Shown: one piece after another, positions 23,249 to 29,138 of the stretch
Layout of the letters: the number at the start of each line of letters is the position of its first letter
Position numbering within the stretch: the stretch's first letter is position 1
From: JADFUZ01 sp034430415
GTDB lineage: Bacteria > Chloroflexota > Dehalococcoidia > GIF9 > AB-539-J10
DNA length: 29,138 bases
Direction: 5' to 3'
NCBI GenBank assembly: GCA_034430415.1
Contig: DAOUEN010000126.1
Span: forward strand, 1-29,138
Position numbers and translations under genes: made by a program
Notes under the pieces: model-generated
Databases searched by the model: none
The model's input: the letters and a program-made list of their open reading frames with translations, nothing else
Told to the model about the DNA's origin: nothing

Positions 23249-23644
23249 ATGAGTGAAGAGAGATATGTCTGGGGAACGGGTAAGCGCAAGTGCGCTATAG
23301 CTCAGGTCAGGCTTTTCGCGGGAGAAGGAGCGATACAGGTTAACGACAAACCTTATGAGAATATCTTCCCTCGCCTTGAGCACCGCCGTGCCATAGAGAC
23401 TCCATTCCTGGCCACTGATACTGTTGGCAAGTTCCGTGTTACAGTCAAGGTGAAGGGGGGTGGCATGACTGGTCAGGCTGAGGCCATTCGTCATGGCATC
23501 GCCAGAGCTTTGGTCAAGGAGAATGAGCTGTTTAGGCCCATGCTGCGCAAAGAGGGCTTGCTTACCCGCGATGCCAGGATCAAAGAGCGCAAGAAATACG
23601 GACTCAAGCGGGCTCGCAAGGCACCTCAGTACACCAAGCGGTAG
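23249..23644 (+). CDS. rpsI: 30S ribosomal protein S9
   Basis: S9 is a 30S head protein whose C-terminal tail reaches P-site tRNA. The 131-aa product has GTGKRKCAIAQVRLFAGEG, GGGMTGQAEAIRHGIARAL and the basic tail KERKKYGLKRARKAPQYTKR, ending in the usual Lys-Arg. It is the last ribosomal gene of the cluster. No T-rich terminator follows, so the metabolic gene 43 bases downstream may be reached by read-through. Confidence 0.98.
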   Translation: MSEERYVWGTGKRKCAIAQVRLFAGEGAIQVNDKPYENIFPRLEHRRAIETPFLATDTVGKFRVTVKVKGGGMTGQAEAIRHGIARALVKENELFRPMLRKEGLLTRDARIKERKKYGLKRARKAPQYTKR

Positions 23645-23687
23645 CCCTTGTCTCCCGAACTCTCCGGGATAGCTCTGAGGAGCCGTA

Positions 23688-24269
23688 TTGACCCGCCGAT
23701 TTCAGCCTGACAAAGGCGACATTGCTCTCATCGTAATAGACTTTCAGGATGGGGTGCTGGCCGCAGTAGGCGAGCCCATTCGGAGGAATGCCAGCAGGAA
23801 CATCAGGCTTCTGCTTGACCTTGCCGGACTGACGGATATGCCGGTTGTTGTGATGGAGGAGTATCCTGCAGGGCTTGGAAGGACGGCCGCGGAGGTTGTG
23901 GAGAAGCTGGGTAACCGGTATCAGCCTATCGCCAAACTGGCTTTCAGTTGCTGTGGAGTCCCTTCCTTTGTCGAAAGGATAGGGAGTCTCGGCGTCAGGC
24001 ATTTCGTTCTGGTCGGCGCTGAGGCACATGTCTGTGTACTCCAGACAGCGTTGGATCTGTTGGCGGAGGGCCATGAAGTAAGCGTGGTCAGTGATGCTGT
24101 ATGTTCCCGTCGCAAGTCTGACTGGGAAGTGAGTCTGCGAATGGTGGAGCAGGCTGGAGGAGTGGTAACCAGCACTGAAATCATCGCCTTCCAATTGCTC
24201 CAATGCGCAGGCACTGCCGAGTTCCAGGTCATGTCCCCTTTGATAAGAGATGCGCTGTATGAATTGTAG
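23688..24269 (+). CDS. Isochorismatase-family cysteine hydrolase
   Basis: The 193-aa product has the family catalytic triad: D18 (ALIVIDFQDG), K83 (IAKLAFSC) and C116 (VGAEAHVCVLQT). The stretch MEEYPAGLG resembles the YcaC/ISOC-type members more than true isochorismatases, which act in siderophore synthesis. Members hydrolyse amides or other C-N or ether bonds; the substrate here cannot be read from the sequence. The start is TTG with GAGGAG 5 bases upstream. It stands 43 bases after rpsI and 90 bases before the dehydratase-like gene, all on the plus strand, so co-transcription with either neighbour is possible. Confidence 0.88.
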   Translation: MTRRFQPDKGDIALIVIDFQDGVLAAVGEPIRRNASRNIRLLLDLAGLTDMPVVVMEEYPAGLGRTAAEVVEKLGNRYQPIAKLAFSCCGVPSFVERIGSLGVRHFVLVGAEAHVCVLQTALDLLAEGHEVSVVSDAVCSRRKSDWEVSLRMVEQAGGVVTSTEIIAFQLLQCAGTAEFQVMSPLIRDALYEL

Positions 24270-24359
24270 GCAGCAAGTACGGGCAACGCAGCCTTGCGTG
24301 CCCCATACGCTCGACGGGGTCTCGCCGTCTCTGCCAGATTGAGCTAAGGAGGGAACGCT

Positions 24360-25805
24360 ATGGCTTTGAGAACGGGCGATCAATACAGGGAGGGCCAGGC
24401 CAAGATCAAACACAACGTCTACATCGATGGCAGGAAGGTGGAGAATCTGGAGGACAACCTCAACACCAAGACCGTGGTGGACGCCATTGCCAAGGTTTTC
24501 GATTTGGGGCAGGAAGATCGCTACGATGAGATCATGAACGTGGTGTCCCCTTTCACTGGGGAGAAGATAAGCAGGAATGTCTATCCTTCCCGTTCCACCC
24601 GAGACCTGGAGATGCGGGCTGAGATGGGACTGCTGACCTCTCAGAAGCTGGGAACCTGCAACTACCGTTGCTCGGGTCTGGATGCCATGCATGCCATCGC
24701 ATCGGTCACCTACGAAATGGACCGGGACATGGGGACTGGATACCACCAGAGGTTCGTGGACTGGCTCAAGTATGTTCAGGAGAGCGATCTGGCGGTCAGC
24801 GGGGCGCTCATGGACGTCAAGGGAGCCAGAGATATGAGGCCGAGCCAGGGCGACCCTGATCGATACGTGAGGGTTGTCGAGAAGCGCCCCGACGGCATTG
24901 TGCTGAGAGGTGCGAAAACGCACCAGAGCGGCGCCATAGGGGTGGACGAGACCCTGGTCATGCCGGGGGTGACGCCCAGGGAAGGGGAGGAAGCCTATGC
25001 TGTGGCTTGTGTTGTCAACAACTCTCAGGAAGGTATTACTTACATCTCCCAGTACAATGCCCTGTCCGCGGAGAGGGAGTTCATGAAGGACAACTCAAAG
25101 CTGGGGAATCCCCTGTACGGGCAAAGGGAGACCTGCACTATTGTCTTCGACAACGTGTTTGTTCCCTGGGGCAGGGTCTTTCTCTGTGGAGAGCTGGAGT
25201 ACGCCCACAAGTGCCTGCTCAGGTTTGCCAAACAGCACCGTATGACCTGTGGAGGCTCGTGCAAAGTGGGATTCATGGACCTGATCATCGGGGCGACGCA
25301 GACGTTAGCGGAGTACCTCGGGCTGGATGGCTCCCCCATCATACGGCAGCAGATGATAGAGATGGCCAAGGTCAGGGAGGTATCCTATGGCTGCACGATA
25401 GCAGCAGCCTATCGGGGAGAGGAGCAGCCCGCAGGCTCCGGCTATTATCTTCCCAACGACGTTTTTGGCAATGCCGCCAAGCTCAATACGGGCGATGGCT
25501 TCTGGGAAGTGATGAAGTGGGCCGGTGATATTGCCGGGGGATTCACGGTGACCATGCCGTCTGAAAGGGAACTGGACAACCCTGTGACCGGTCCTTTGCT
25601 CCAGAAGTATCTTAAGACGCACGGCTCTGTTGAGGACAGGATGCGTATGACCAAGTTCCTCCAGAATTGGGTAGCCGGACTGCACGGGGTAGGCACCTGG
25701 CATGGAGCAGGTCCGCGGCAGAACCAGATGATTGCGCTCTGGAGGGACATAGACCTGGAGAAGAAGAAGCAGATGGCCAGGGAGCTGGCCGGGATAGAGG
25801 ACTAG
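24360..25805 (+). CDS. 4-hydroxybutyryl-CoA dehydratase/HpaB-family protein with Fe-S ligands
   Basis: This 481-aa protein belongs to the flavoprotein family that includes 4-hydroxyphenylacetate 3-hydroxylase (HpaB) and 4-hydroxybutyryl-CoA dehydratase/vinylacetyl-CoA isomerase (AbfD). It has C100 and C104 (CxxxC), H293 and C301, matching in place the [4Fe-4S] ligands of AbfD (C99, C103, H292, C299 as I recall), which HpaB-type monooxygenases lack. E257 is present. However, HRMTCGGSCK has one residue more than the AbfD motif, and positions I recall as active (Q101, Y296, E455) read Y102, C297 and G445. An oxygen-independent CoA-ester dehydratase or isomerase is therefore likely, but the substrate may differ. 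AAGGAGGG precedes the ATG by 6 bases. Confidence 0.8.
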   Translation: MALRTGDQYREGQAKIKHNVYIDGRKVENLEDNLNTKTVVDAIAKVFDLGQEDRYDEIMNVVSPFTGEKISRNVYPSRSTRDLEMRAEMGLLTSQKLGTCNYRCSGLDAMHAIASVTYEMDRDMGTGYHQRFVDWLKYVQESDLAVSGALMDVKGARDMRPSQGDPDRYVRVVEKRPDGIVLRGAKTHQSGAIGVDETLVMPGVTPREGEEAYAVACVVNNSQEGITYISQYNALSAEREFMKDNSKLGNPLYGQRETCTIVFDNVFVPWGRVFLCGELEYAHKCLLRFAKQHRMTCGGSCKVGFMDLIIGATQTLAEYLGLDGSPIIRQQMIEMAKVREVSYGCTIAAAYRGEEQPAGSGYYLPNDVFGNAAKLNTGDGFWEVMKWAGDIAGGFTVTMPSERELDNPVTGPLLQKYLKTHGSVEDRMRMTKFLQNWVAGLHGVGTWHGAGPRQNQMIALWRDIDLEKKKQMARELAGIED

Positions 25806-25824
25806 GCGGCTCGAAGGTTGGATC

Positions 25825-26523
25825 CTATAGGCCGCCGAAGCGGCGGTGGCGGCGCTCGTAGTCAGCAAGCGCCTTCTCGGCCTCCTCTTGGTCGAAGTCG
25901 GGCCACAGCACCGGGGTGAAATAGAGTTCGCTGTAGGCCGCCTGCCAGAGGAGGAAATTGCTGAGTCGGAGCTCGCCTCCGGTGCGTATGATCAGGTCGG
26001 GGTCTGGCATGTCACAGGTGTAGAGATGCTGGCCGAGCACTACCTCGTCTATCCCGGCGCTGGCAATGCCGGAGCTGATAATACGCCTGGCTGCCTGTAT
26101 CATTTCACCACGTCCACCGTAATCGAAGGCCAGACAGAGCGTAAGCCCGGTATTGCTCTTGGTCAGTTCCACCGCTGCTTCTATCTTCTGCCTTAGCTTG
26201 CCGGATAGACGGTCTAGCTGGCCGATGTGCGTCAGCTTGAAATTCTTCTGATGAAAGGCGCGAACCTCCTTGTCAATCCTCCTTGACAGCAGGGCCAGCA
26301 GGCCGGTGATTTCCAGCTTGGGGCGGCTCCAGTTCTCGGTGGAGAAGGCGTAAAGAGTCAGGTATCTTACCCCGGAGCGGTCGAAAGCCTCGGCGGCGGG
26401 CCGGATATTGTCTACACCGGCCCTGTGCCCCATAAGCCTGGGCAGACCGCGCTGTCTCGCCCACCTGCCATTGCCGTCCAGGATGATGGCCACATGCTGA
26501 GGGGGGTAGTCTGCCCGCTTCAT
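25825..26523 (-). CDS. uppS: Isoprenyl transferase (undecaprenyl diphosphate synthase family)
   Basis: This cis-prenyltransferase condenses isopentenyl diphosphate onto farnesyl diphosphate to make the polyprenyl carrier lipid of cell-envelope synthesis. The 232-aa product has HVAIILDGNGRWA with catalytic D16, GHRAGVDNIR, YAFSTENWSRP, and the C-terminal RTGGELRLSNFLLWQ followed by YSELYF. The usual second residue of that block is Ser (RTSGE); here it is Gly. I chose the ATG at 26523, which overlaps the upstream gene's stop as ATGA. The open frame extends 31 codons further upstream but has no family match there. Chain length cannot be told by eye. Confidence 0.95.
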   Translation of the reverse strand: MKRADYPPQHVAIILDGNGRWARQRGLPRLMGHRAGVDNIRPAAEAFDRSGVRYLTLYAFSTENWSRPKLEITGLLALLSRRIDKEVRAFHQKNFKLTHIGQLDRLSGKLRQKIEAAVELTKSNTGLTLCLAFDYGGRGEMIQAARRIISSGIASAGIDEVVLGQHLYTCDMPDPDLIIRTGGELRLSNFLLWQAAYSELYFTPVLWPDFDQEEAEKALADYERRHRRFGGL

Positions 26524-27713
26524 ACGTCGCCCTCCCGGGTAACAGTCCTCCAGACCTTCCGCCAGGGGTAGGCCAGAGCATACTTCGAGCCGGCCAGAAG
26601 CAGCCGGCTGTGCCAATCGAAGGAGAAACCGGGGGAACTAAGCACGGCCTGGCCCAGGCCTCCAGAGTCCAGCACGCCGAATATCCGCTCAATCTGCCTG
26701 TCGCTCAGCCTGGCATAAACCTGTCTGGCCCAATAGCCGAGGCGGATCTCCCTGCCGATTCTCTGTCTCCACTGTTGCTGGTAGAGGGAGAGATTGGCCG
26801 AGGCCAGGTTGTCGCTGCTGAGAGCTTCCCCCAGCACTTTGGCAGCCATCCTCGCGCCCAGGTGCCCGAAGTAGATGCCTCCACCCGTAGTTGGCTTTAC
26901 CTGCCCGGCGGCATCCCCGATGACCAGTATCCTGTCTCCGTAGGTGTAGGGCAAGGTTCCCAGGGGAATGGGTTTCCGTCGTATTTCTGTATCGGGGTCT
27001 GCTATCCTTCCCTGGCGGAAGCGACGGAGGAGGAATTCCTTGAGGAGCGACCTGGCATCATGACTCGACAGGGCACCGGCCAGGGCTCTGCCTGTGGAGT
27101 TGGGCACCAGCCAGGCAAATGACCCCGGCGCCAGTTGCTGAGTGACGTACACTTCGGCTTCGCGAACGTCATTGACTTCGACCTCCGCTTGAGCCCCGGT
27201 GAGGAAGTGCCTGATTGTGCCCAGGCCCAGTTTCTCGGTCAGCCGCGGCCTGTATCCGCTGGCCAGCAGTACCGCCCTGGCGCCAAACACTTCTTTCGAG
27301 CCGCGGGACAGCATCTCAACTCGTGCCCCCTCGTCACCTATGGCGATATCGGTGACCCGGCAGGAGAAGAAGTAGCTCGCCCCCGAGGCCCTGGCCTTTG
27401 CGGCTATTGCCTGGTCGAAAGAAGTCCGGTCCACTACATATGCCTGGACTTTCTCGCTCTCCAGTCTGAAACACCTTCCTGAGGGGGAGAAGAACCTGGC
27501 TGAATTTGCCCGGGTTAGTATCACTTCCGGCGTTATGCCGAAGGAGTCAAAACATTGAGGGCTGATTATCCCGGTACAGCAGACATCCAGCCCCGGCGCA
27601 GTCTTCTGCTCCAGGACGGCGACACTGTAGCCCAGCGAAGCTAGTTCGCCGGCAGCCCAGCTCCCCGCTGGTCCCGCTCCTACTATGATGACGTCGTAAA
27701 ACAGATCTGACAT
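26520..27713 (-). CDS. Geranylgeranyl reductase-family FAD-dependent oxidoreductase
   Basis: The 397-aa flavoprotein has the N-terminal Rossmann motif DVIIVGAGPAGSWAA, the cysteine-containing segment DVCCTGIISPQ, and the second FAD motif RILVIGDAAGQVKPTTGGGIYFG, which resembles archaeal GGR. GGR enzymes saturate double bonds of isoprenoid chains in archaeal lipids, chlorophyll side chains or menaquinones. Its stop overlaps the uppS start (ATGA), so the two are one transcription unit. No Shine-Dalgarno precedes the ATG; a 7-bp inverted repeat lies just upstream. The substrate is not known; a polyprenyl chain made by UppS is an attractive guess only. Confidence 0.85.
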   Translation of the reverse strand: MSDLFYDVIIVGAGPAGSWAAGELASLGYSVAVLEQKTAPGLDVCCTGIISPQCFDSFGITPEVILTRANSARFFSPSGRCFRLESEKVQAYVVDRTSFDQAIAAKARASGASYFFSCRVTDIAIGDEGARVEMLSRGSKEVFGARAVLLASGYRPRLTEKLGLGTIRHFLTGAQAEVEVNDVREAEVYVTQQLAPGSFAWLVPNSTGRALAGALSSHDARSLLKEFLLRRFRQGRIADPDTEIRRKPIPLGTLPYTYGDRILVIGDAAGQVKPTTGGGIYFGHLGARMAAKVLGEALSSDNLASANLSLYQQQWRQRIGREIRLGYWARQVYARLSDRQIERIFGVLDSGGLGQAVLSSPGFSFDWHSRLLLAGSKYALAYPWRKVWRTVTREGDV

Positions 27714-27719
27714 GGAGGG

Positions 27720-27747
27720 TGCCAGCCGTTCAGATGCCTCGCTGGCA
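27720..27747. repeat. Inverted repeat before the minus-strand GGR gene
   Basis: TGCCAGC (27720-27726) and GCTGGCA (27741-27747) are perfect 7-base inverted arms separated by 14 bases. The repeat lies 7-34 bases upstream of the minus-strand GGR start, which lacks a Shine-Dalgarno. It could be an operator or an mRNA hairpin. Confidence 0.5.
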
Positions 27748-27754
27748 GGGCCAA

Positions 27755-27781
27755 TGTAATGCTATTATGCACCATATTACA
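27755..27781. promoter_or_regulatory. AT-rich inverted repeat in the divergent GGR promoter region
   Basis: TGTAAT (27755-27760) and ATTACA (27776-27781) are inverted arms separated by 15 bases, around an AT-rich core that contains the -10-like strings TGCTATTAT on the plus strand and CATAAT on the minus strand. It may be a regulator site covering both divergent promoters; no -35 element is convincing. Confidence 0.35.
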
Positions 27782-27840
27782 CCACTGTGACGCATTTTTG
27801 ACCGGACTCTGCGCCGGAGGAGTTACCGGGAGTTCTGCTG

Positions 27841-28986
27841 TTGAACAGATGCTACGATGTGATTGTCGTCGGTGCCGGTCCTGCGGGAGCGGCGCTGGCC
27901 TACGAGCTGGCACGAGATGGAATAGCCGTACTGCTTCTGGAGAAGAGAAACCTGCCCCGGTACAAGTGCTGTGCCGGCGGCGTCACCGTAAGGGCTGGCA
28001 GGCTTCTGGATTTCGATATCTCGGAGGTGGTGGAGGATGTAATCTACGAGCTCAGCATCGCTCATAGCCTCGGCAGCCCGCATCTGGGGCGTCACGTTGA
28101 ACCGCTGATATACACGGTGATGCGGGACGAGTTTGATGGTCTTCTGACGCGGCAGGCGCGTGAGGCCGGCGCGGTGGTTATGGATCAGCAGGAAGTAAAG
28201 AAGATACGAATGGGTGCCGATGGGGTCGAGCTTTCTACTGCGGACAACGCCTTCTGCGCCCTGGTTCTGGCAGGAGCCGATGGGGCCTACAGTGCAGTGG
28301 CCAGCAAACTGGGCATGAGAAGAACCGTCGACTATGCTGTGGCGATGGAGGCGGAGCTCGTGGTGGCTGAGGCAGAGATGGCAAGATGGAAGTCGCGGGT
28401 GGCAATAGACCTGGACTGTCTCCCAGGCTGTCATGCCTGGGTATTCCCCAAGCATCGGCATCTCTCGATTGGAGCTATGTGTCTTGCCTCCAGGGCGAGC
28501 GACTTGAAACGCTGCTATCACAGGTTTTTGGGTTCACTCGCCATTGGCGACTACGCTACCGCCAGAGTCAGCGGCCACCTGATTCCAACGTGCAGGAGAG
28601 GAGCGGTTTTCTACCGGGATAGCGCGCTGCTTCTGGGGGATGCCGCTGGACTGGCTGACCCGCTAACGGGAGAGGGGATACATAATGCTATCCTGAGTGC
28701 GCAGCTTGCTGCCCCCGTAATCAAGAGTTCCCTGGGGTCGGGCAGGATCGAGCTACAGGAGTACCAGCAGGTCGTGGAGGACAGGATAGTCGCTGAGCTG
28801 GCAAAGGCGCGCACTCTCTCCAGGATTCTGGGGCGTTTTCCGCACCTGGCGGTGAGGATGCTCGACTCTGATTATAGAGTGTGGAAAGCCGGTTTCGGCC
28901 TGCTGCGTGGAGAGATTGACTATGCTACCATTAAGAAGAAGCTGGGCGGATTCAAGGGTGTGTTTGACTTCCTGTCCAGAGCGTAG
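27841..28986 (+). CDS. Second geranylgeranyl reductase-family FAD-dependent oxidoreductase
   Basis: The 381-aa flavoprotein begins with CYDVIVVGAGPAGAALAYEL, has the family's cysteine/glycine segment KCCAGGVTVRAG, and the second FAD motif LLLGDAAGLADPLTGEGIHNA, more like bacterial/plant ChlP-type GGR than its neighbour. It is only distantly similar to the minus-strand paralogue in the middle of the chain, so this is not a recent duplication. The TTG start has GGGAG 8 bases upstream. It is divergent from the GGR-uppS pair across 127 bases. Likely role is reduction of an isoprenoid chain; the substrate is unknown. Confidence 0.83.
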   Translation: MNRCYDVIVVGAGPAGAALAYELARDGIAVLLLEKRNLPRYKCCAGGVTVRAGRLLDFDISEVVEDVIYELSIAHSLGSPHLGRHVEPLIYTVMRDEFDGLLTRQAREAGAVVMDQQEVKKIRMGADGVELSTADNAFCALVLAGADGAYSAVASKLGMRRTVDYAVAMEAELVVAEAEMARWKSRVAIDLDCLPGCHAWVFPKHRHLSIGAMCLASRASDLKRCYHRFLGSLAIGDYATARVSGHLIPTCRRGAVFYRDSALLLGDAAGLADPLTGEGIHNAILSAQLAAPVIKSSLGSGRIELQEYQQVVEDRIVAELAKARTLSRILGRFPHLAVRMLDSDYRVWKAGFGLLRGEIDYATIKKKLGGFKGVFDFLSRA

Positions 28987-29005
28987 CGGGTATGACAAGA
29001 CCCTT

Positions 29006-29024
29006 TGTAGGACAAACACCTACA
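29006..29024. repeat. Small perfect hairpin after the second GGR gene
   Basis: TGTAGG (29006-29011), a 7-base loop and CCTACA (29019-29024) form a perfect 6-bp stem 20 bases after the stop at 28986. No T run follows on either strand, so a terminator role is not supported by sequence alone. Confidence 0.35.
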
Positions 29025-29115
29025 GCCTGTCGGGGCGAATTCCTACCACAGATTCAGACAAATGCTGATACTCTTTTGACGTCGACTGCGGCATCCTATT
29101 GAGGGTGTATCACTG

Positions 29116-29138
29116 GTGAAGAATCGGTATAGCGAGCT
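29116..29138 (+). CDS. Possible start of a further plus-strand gene (cut by window end)
   Basis: A GTG at 29116 stands 9 bases after GAGGGT (29101-29106) and opens a frame reading MKNRYSE before the window ends. Seven codons are too few to identify anything. The interval 28987-29115 holds only the small hairpin described above and nothing else I can name. Confidence 0.3.

Noticed and set aside
24313..24329. Hairpin GACGG/CCGTC before the dehydratase-like gene as a terminator of the hydrolase gene
   Set aside because: The stem is 5 bp and is followed by mixed sequence with no T run, so intrinsic termination is not supported.
23604..24923. Minus-strand open frame of about 439 codons opposite rpsI, the hydrolase and the dehydratase-like gene
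   Set aside because: The plus-strand genes have clear motifs and ribosome-binding sites; the antisense product is rich in His, Gln and Arg with no family features.
25805..25847. GC-rich palindromes at the convergent ends of the dehydratase-like gene and uppS as a bidirectional terminator
   Set aside because: CCGCCG/CGGCGG lies within the uppS coding end and GGCGGC/GCCGCC spans the gap, but there is no T tract on either strand.
27798..27826. TTGACC-17-AGTTAC as the promoter of the second GGR gene
   Set aside because: The -10 match is poor and the implied start would fall about 8 bases before the coding start, leaving the ribosome-binding site outside or at the edge of the mRNA.

Overview
This window is the informational core of a bacterial chromosome, followed by a short accessory/metabolic segment. 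Best guess for the host is an anaerobic bacterium of the Chloroflexota, near the Dehalococcoidia. The reasons are a short IF2 (596 aa), ribosomal proteins in zinc-binding forms, moderate GC, frequent GTG/TTG starts, and a gene of the 4-hydroxybutyryl-CoA dehydratase family beside geranylgeranyl-reductase-type flavoproteins. The assignment is inferred from protein style, not from a marker tree.

Region 1 (44-3896, minus strand): the nusA operon, read nusA-ylxR-infB-rbfA, tightly overlapping. rimP and ylxQ, often part of this operon, are absent. A convincing promoter (TTGCAT-17-TATATT) lies about 100 bases upstream of nusA. Between it and the gene stands a textbook intrinsic terminator (5-bp GC stem, then eight T), which looks like a leader attenuator.

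Region 2 (4034-23644, plus strand): a fused str-S10-spc-alpha-L13/S9 ribosomal cluster. It starts from a strong promoter (TTGACA-17-TAAATT) with a structured leader ahead of rpsL. Order: rpsL, rpsG, fusA, rpsJ, rplC, rplD, rplW, a tiny bS22-like gene, rplB, rpsS, rplV, rpsC, rplP, rpmC, rpsQ, rplN, rplX, rplE, rpsZ, rpsH, rplF, rplR, rpsE, rplO, secY, adk, map, infA, rpmJ, rpsM, rpsK, rpsD, rpoA, rplQ, truA, rplM, rpsI. tuf is missing between fusA and rpsJ, and rpmD (L30) is missing between rpsE and rplO. A near-consensus internal promoter (TTGACA-17-TAATAT) sits between infA and rpmJ. The most notable find is a 31-codon gene at 9180-9275 whose product closely matches bS22, the small ribosomal protein known from Actinobacteria. 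It lies just downstream of a 10-bp RNA hairpin.

Region 3 (23688-29138): metabolic genes. A cysteine hydrolase (isochorismatase family) and a 4-hydroxybutyryl-CoA-dehydratase-family protein run on the plus strand. The latter keeps the Fe-S ligands but has altered active-site positions. On the minus strand, a geranylgeranyl-reductase-family flavoprotein is translationally coupled to uppS (cis-prenyltransferase). A second, diverged GGR-family flavoprotein is transcribed divergently from the first across a 127-base region with two inverted repeats. Together these suggest polyprenyl synthesis linked to isoprenoid double-bond reduction. No rRNA, tRNA, CRISPR array or mobile element was seen.
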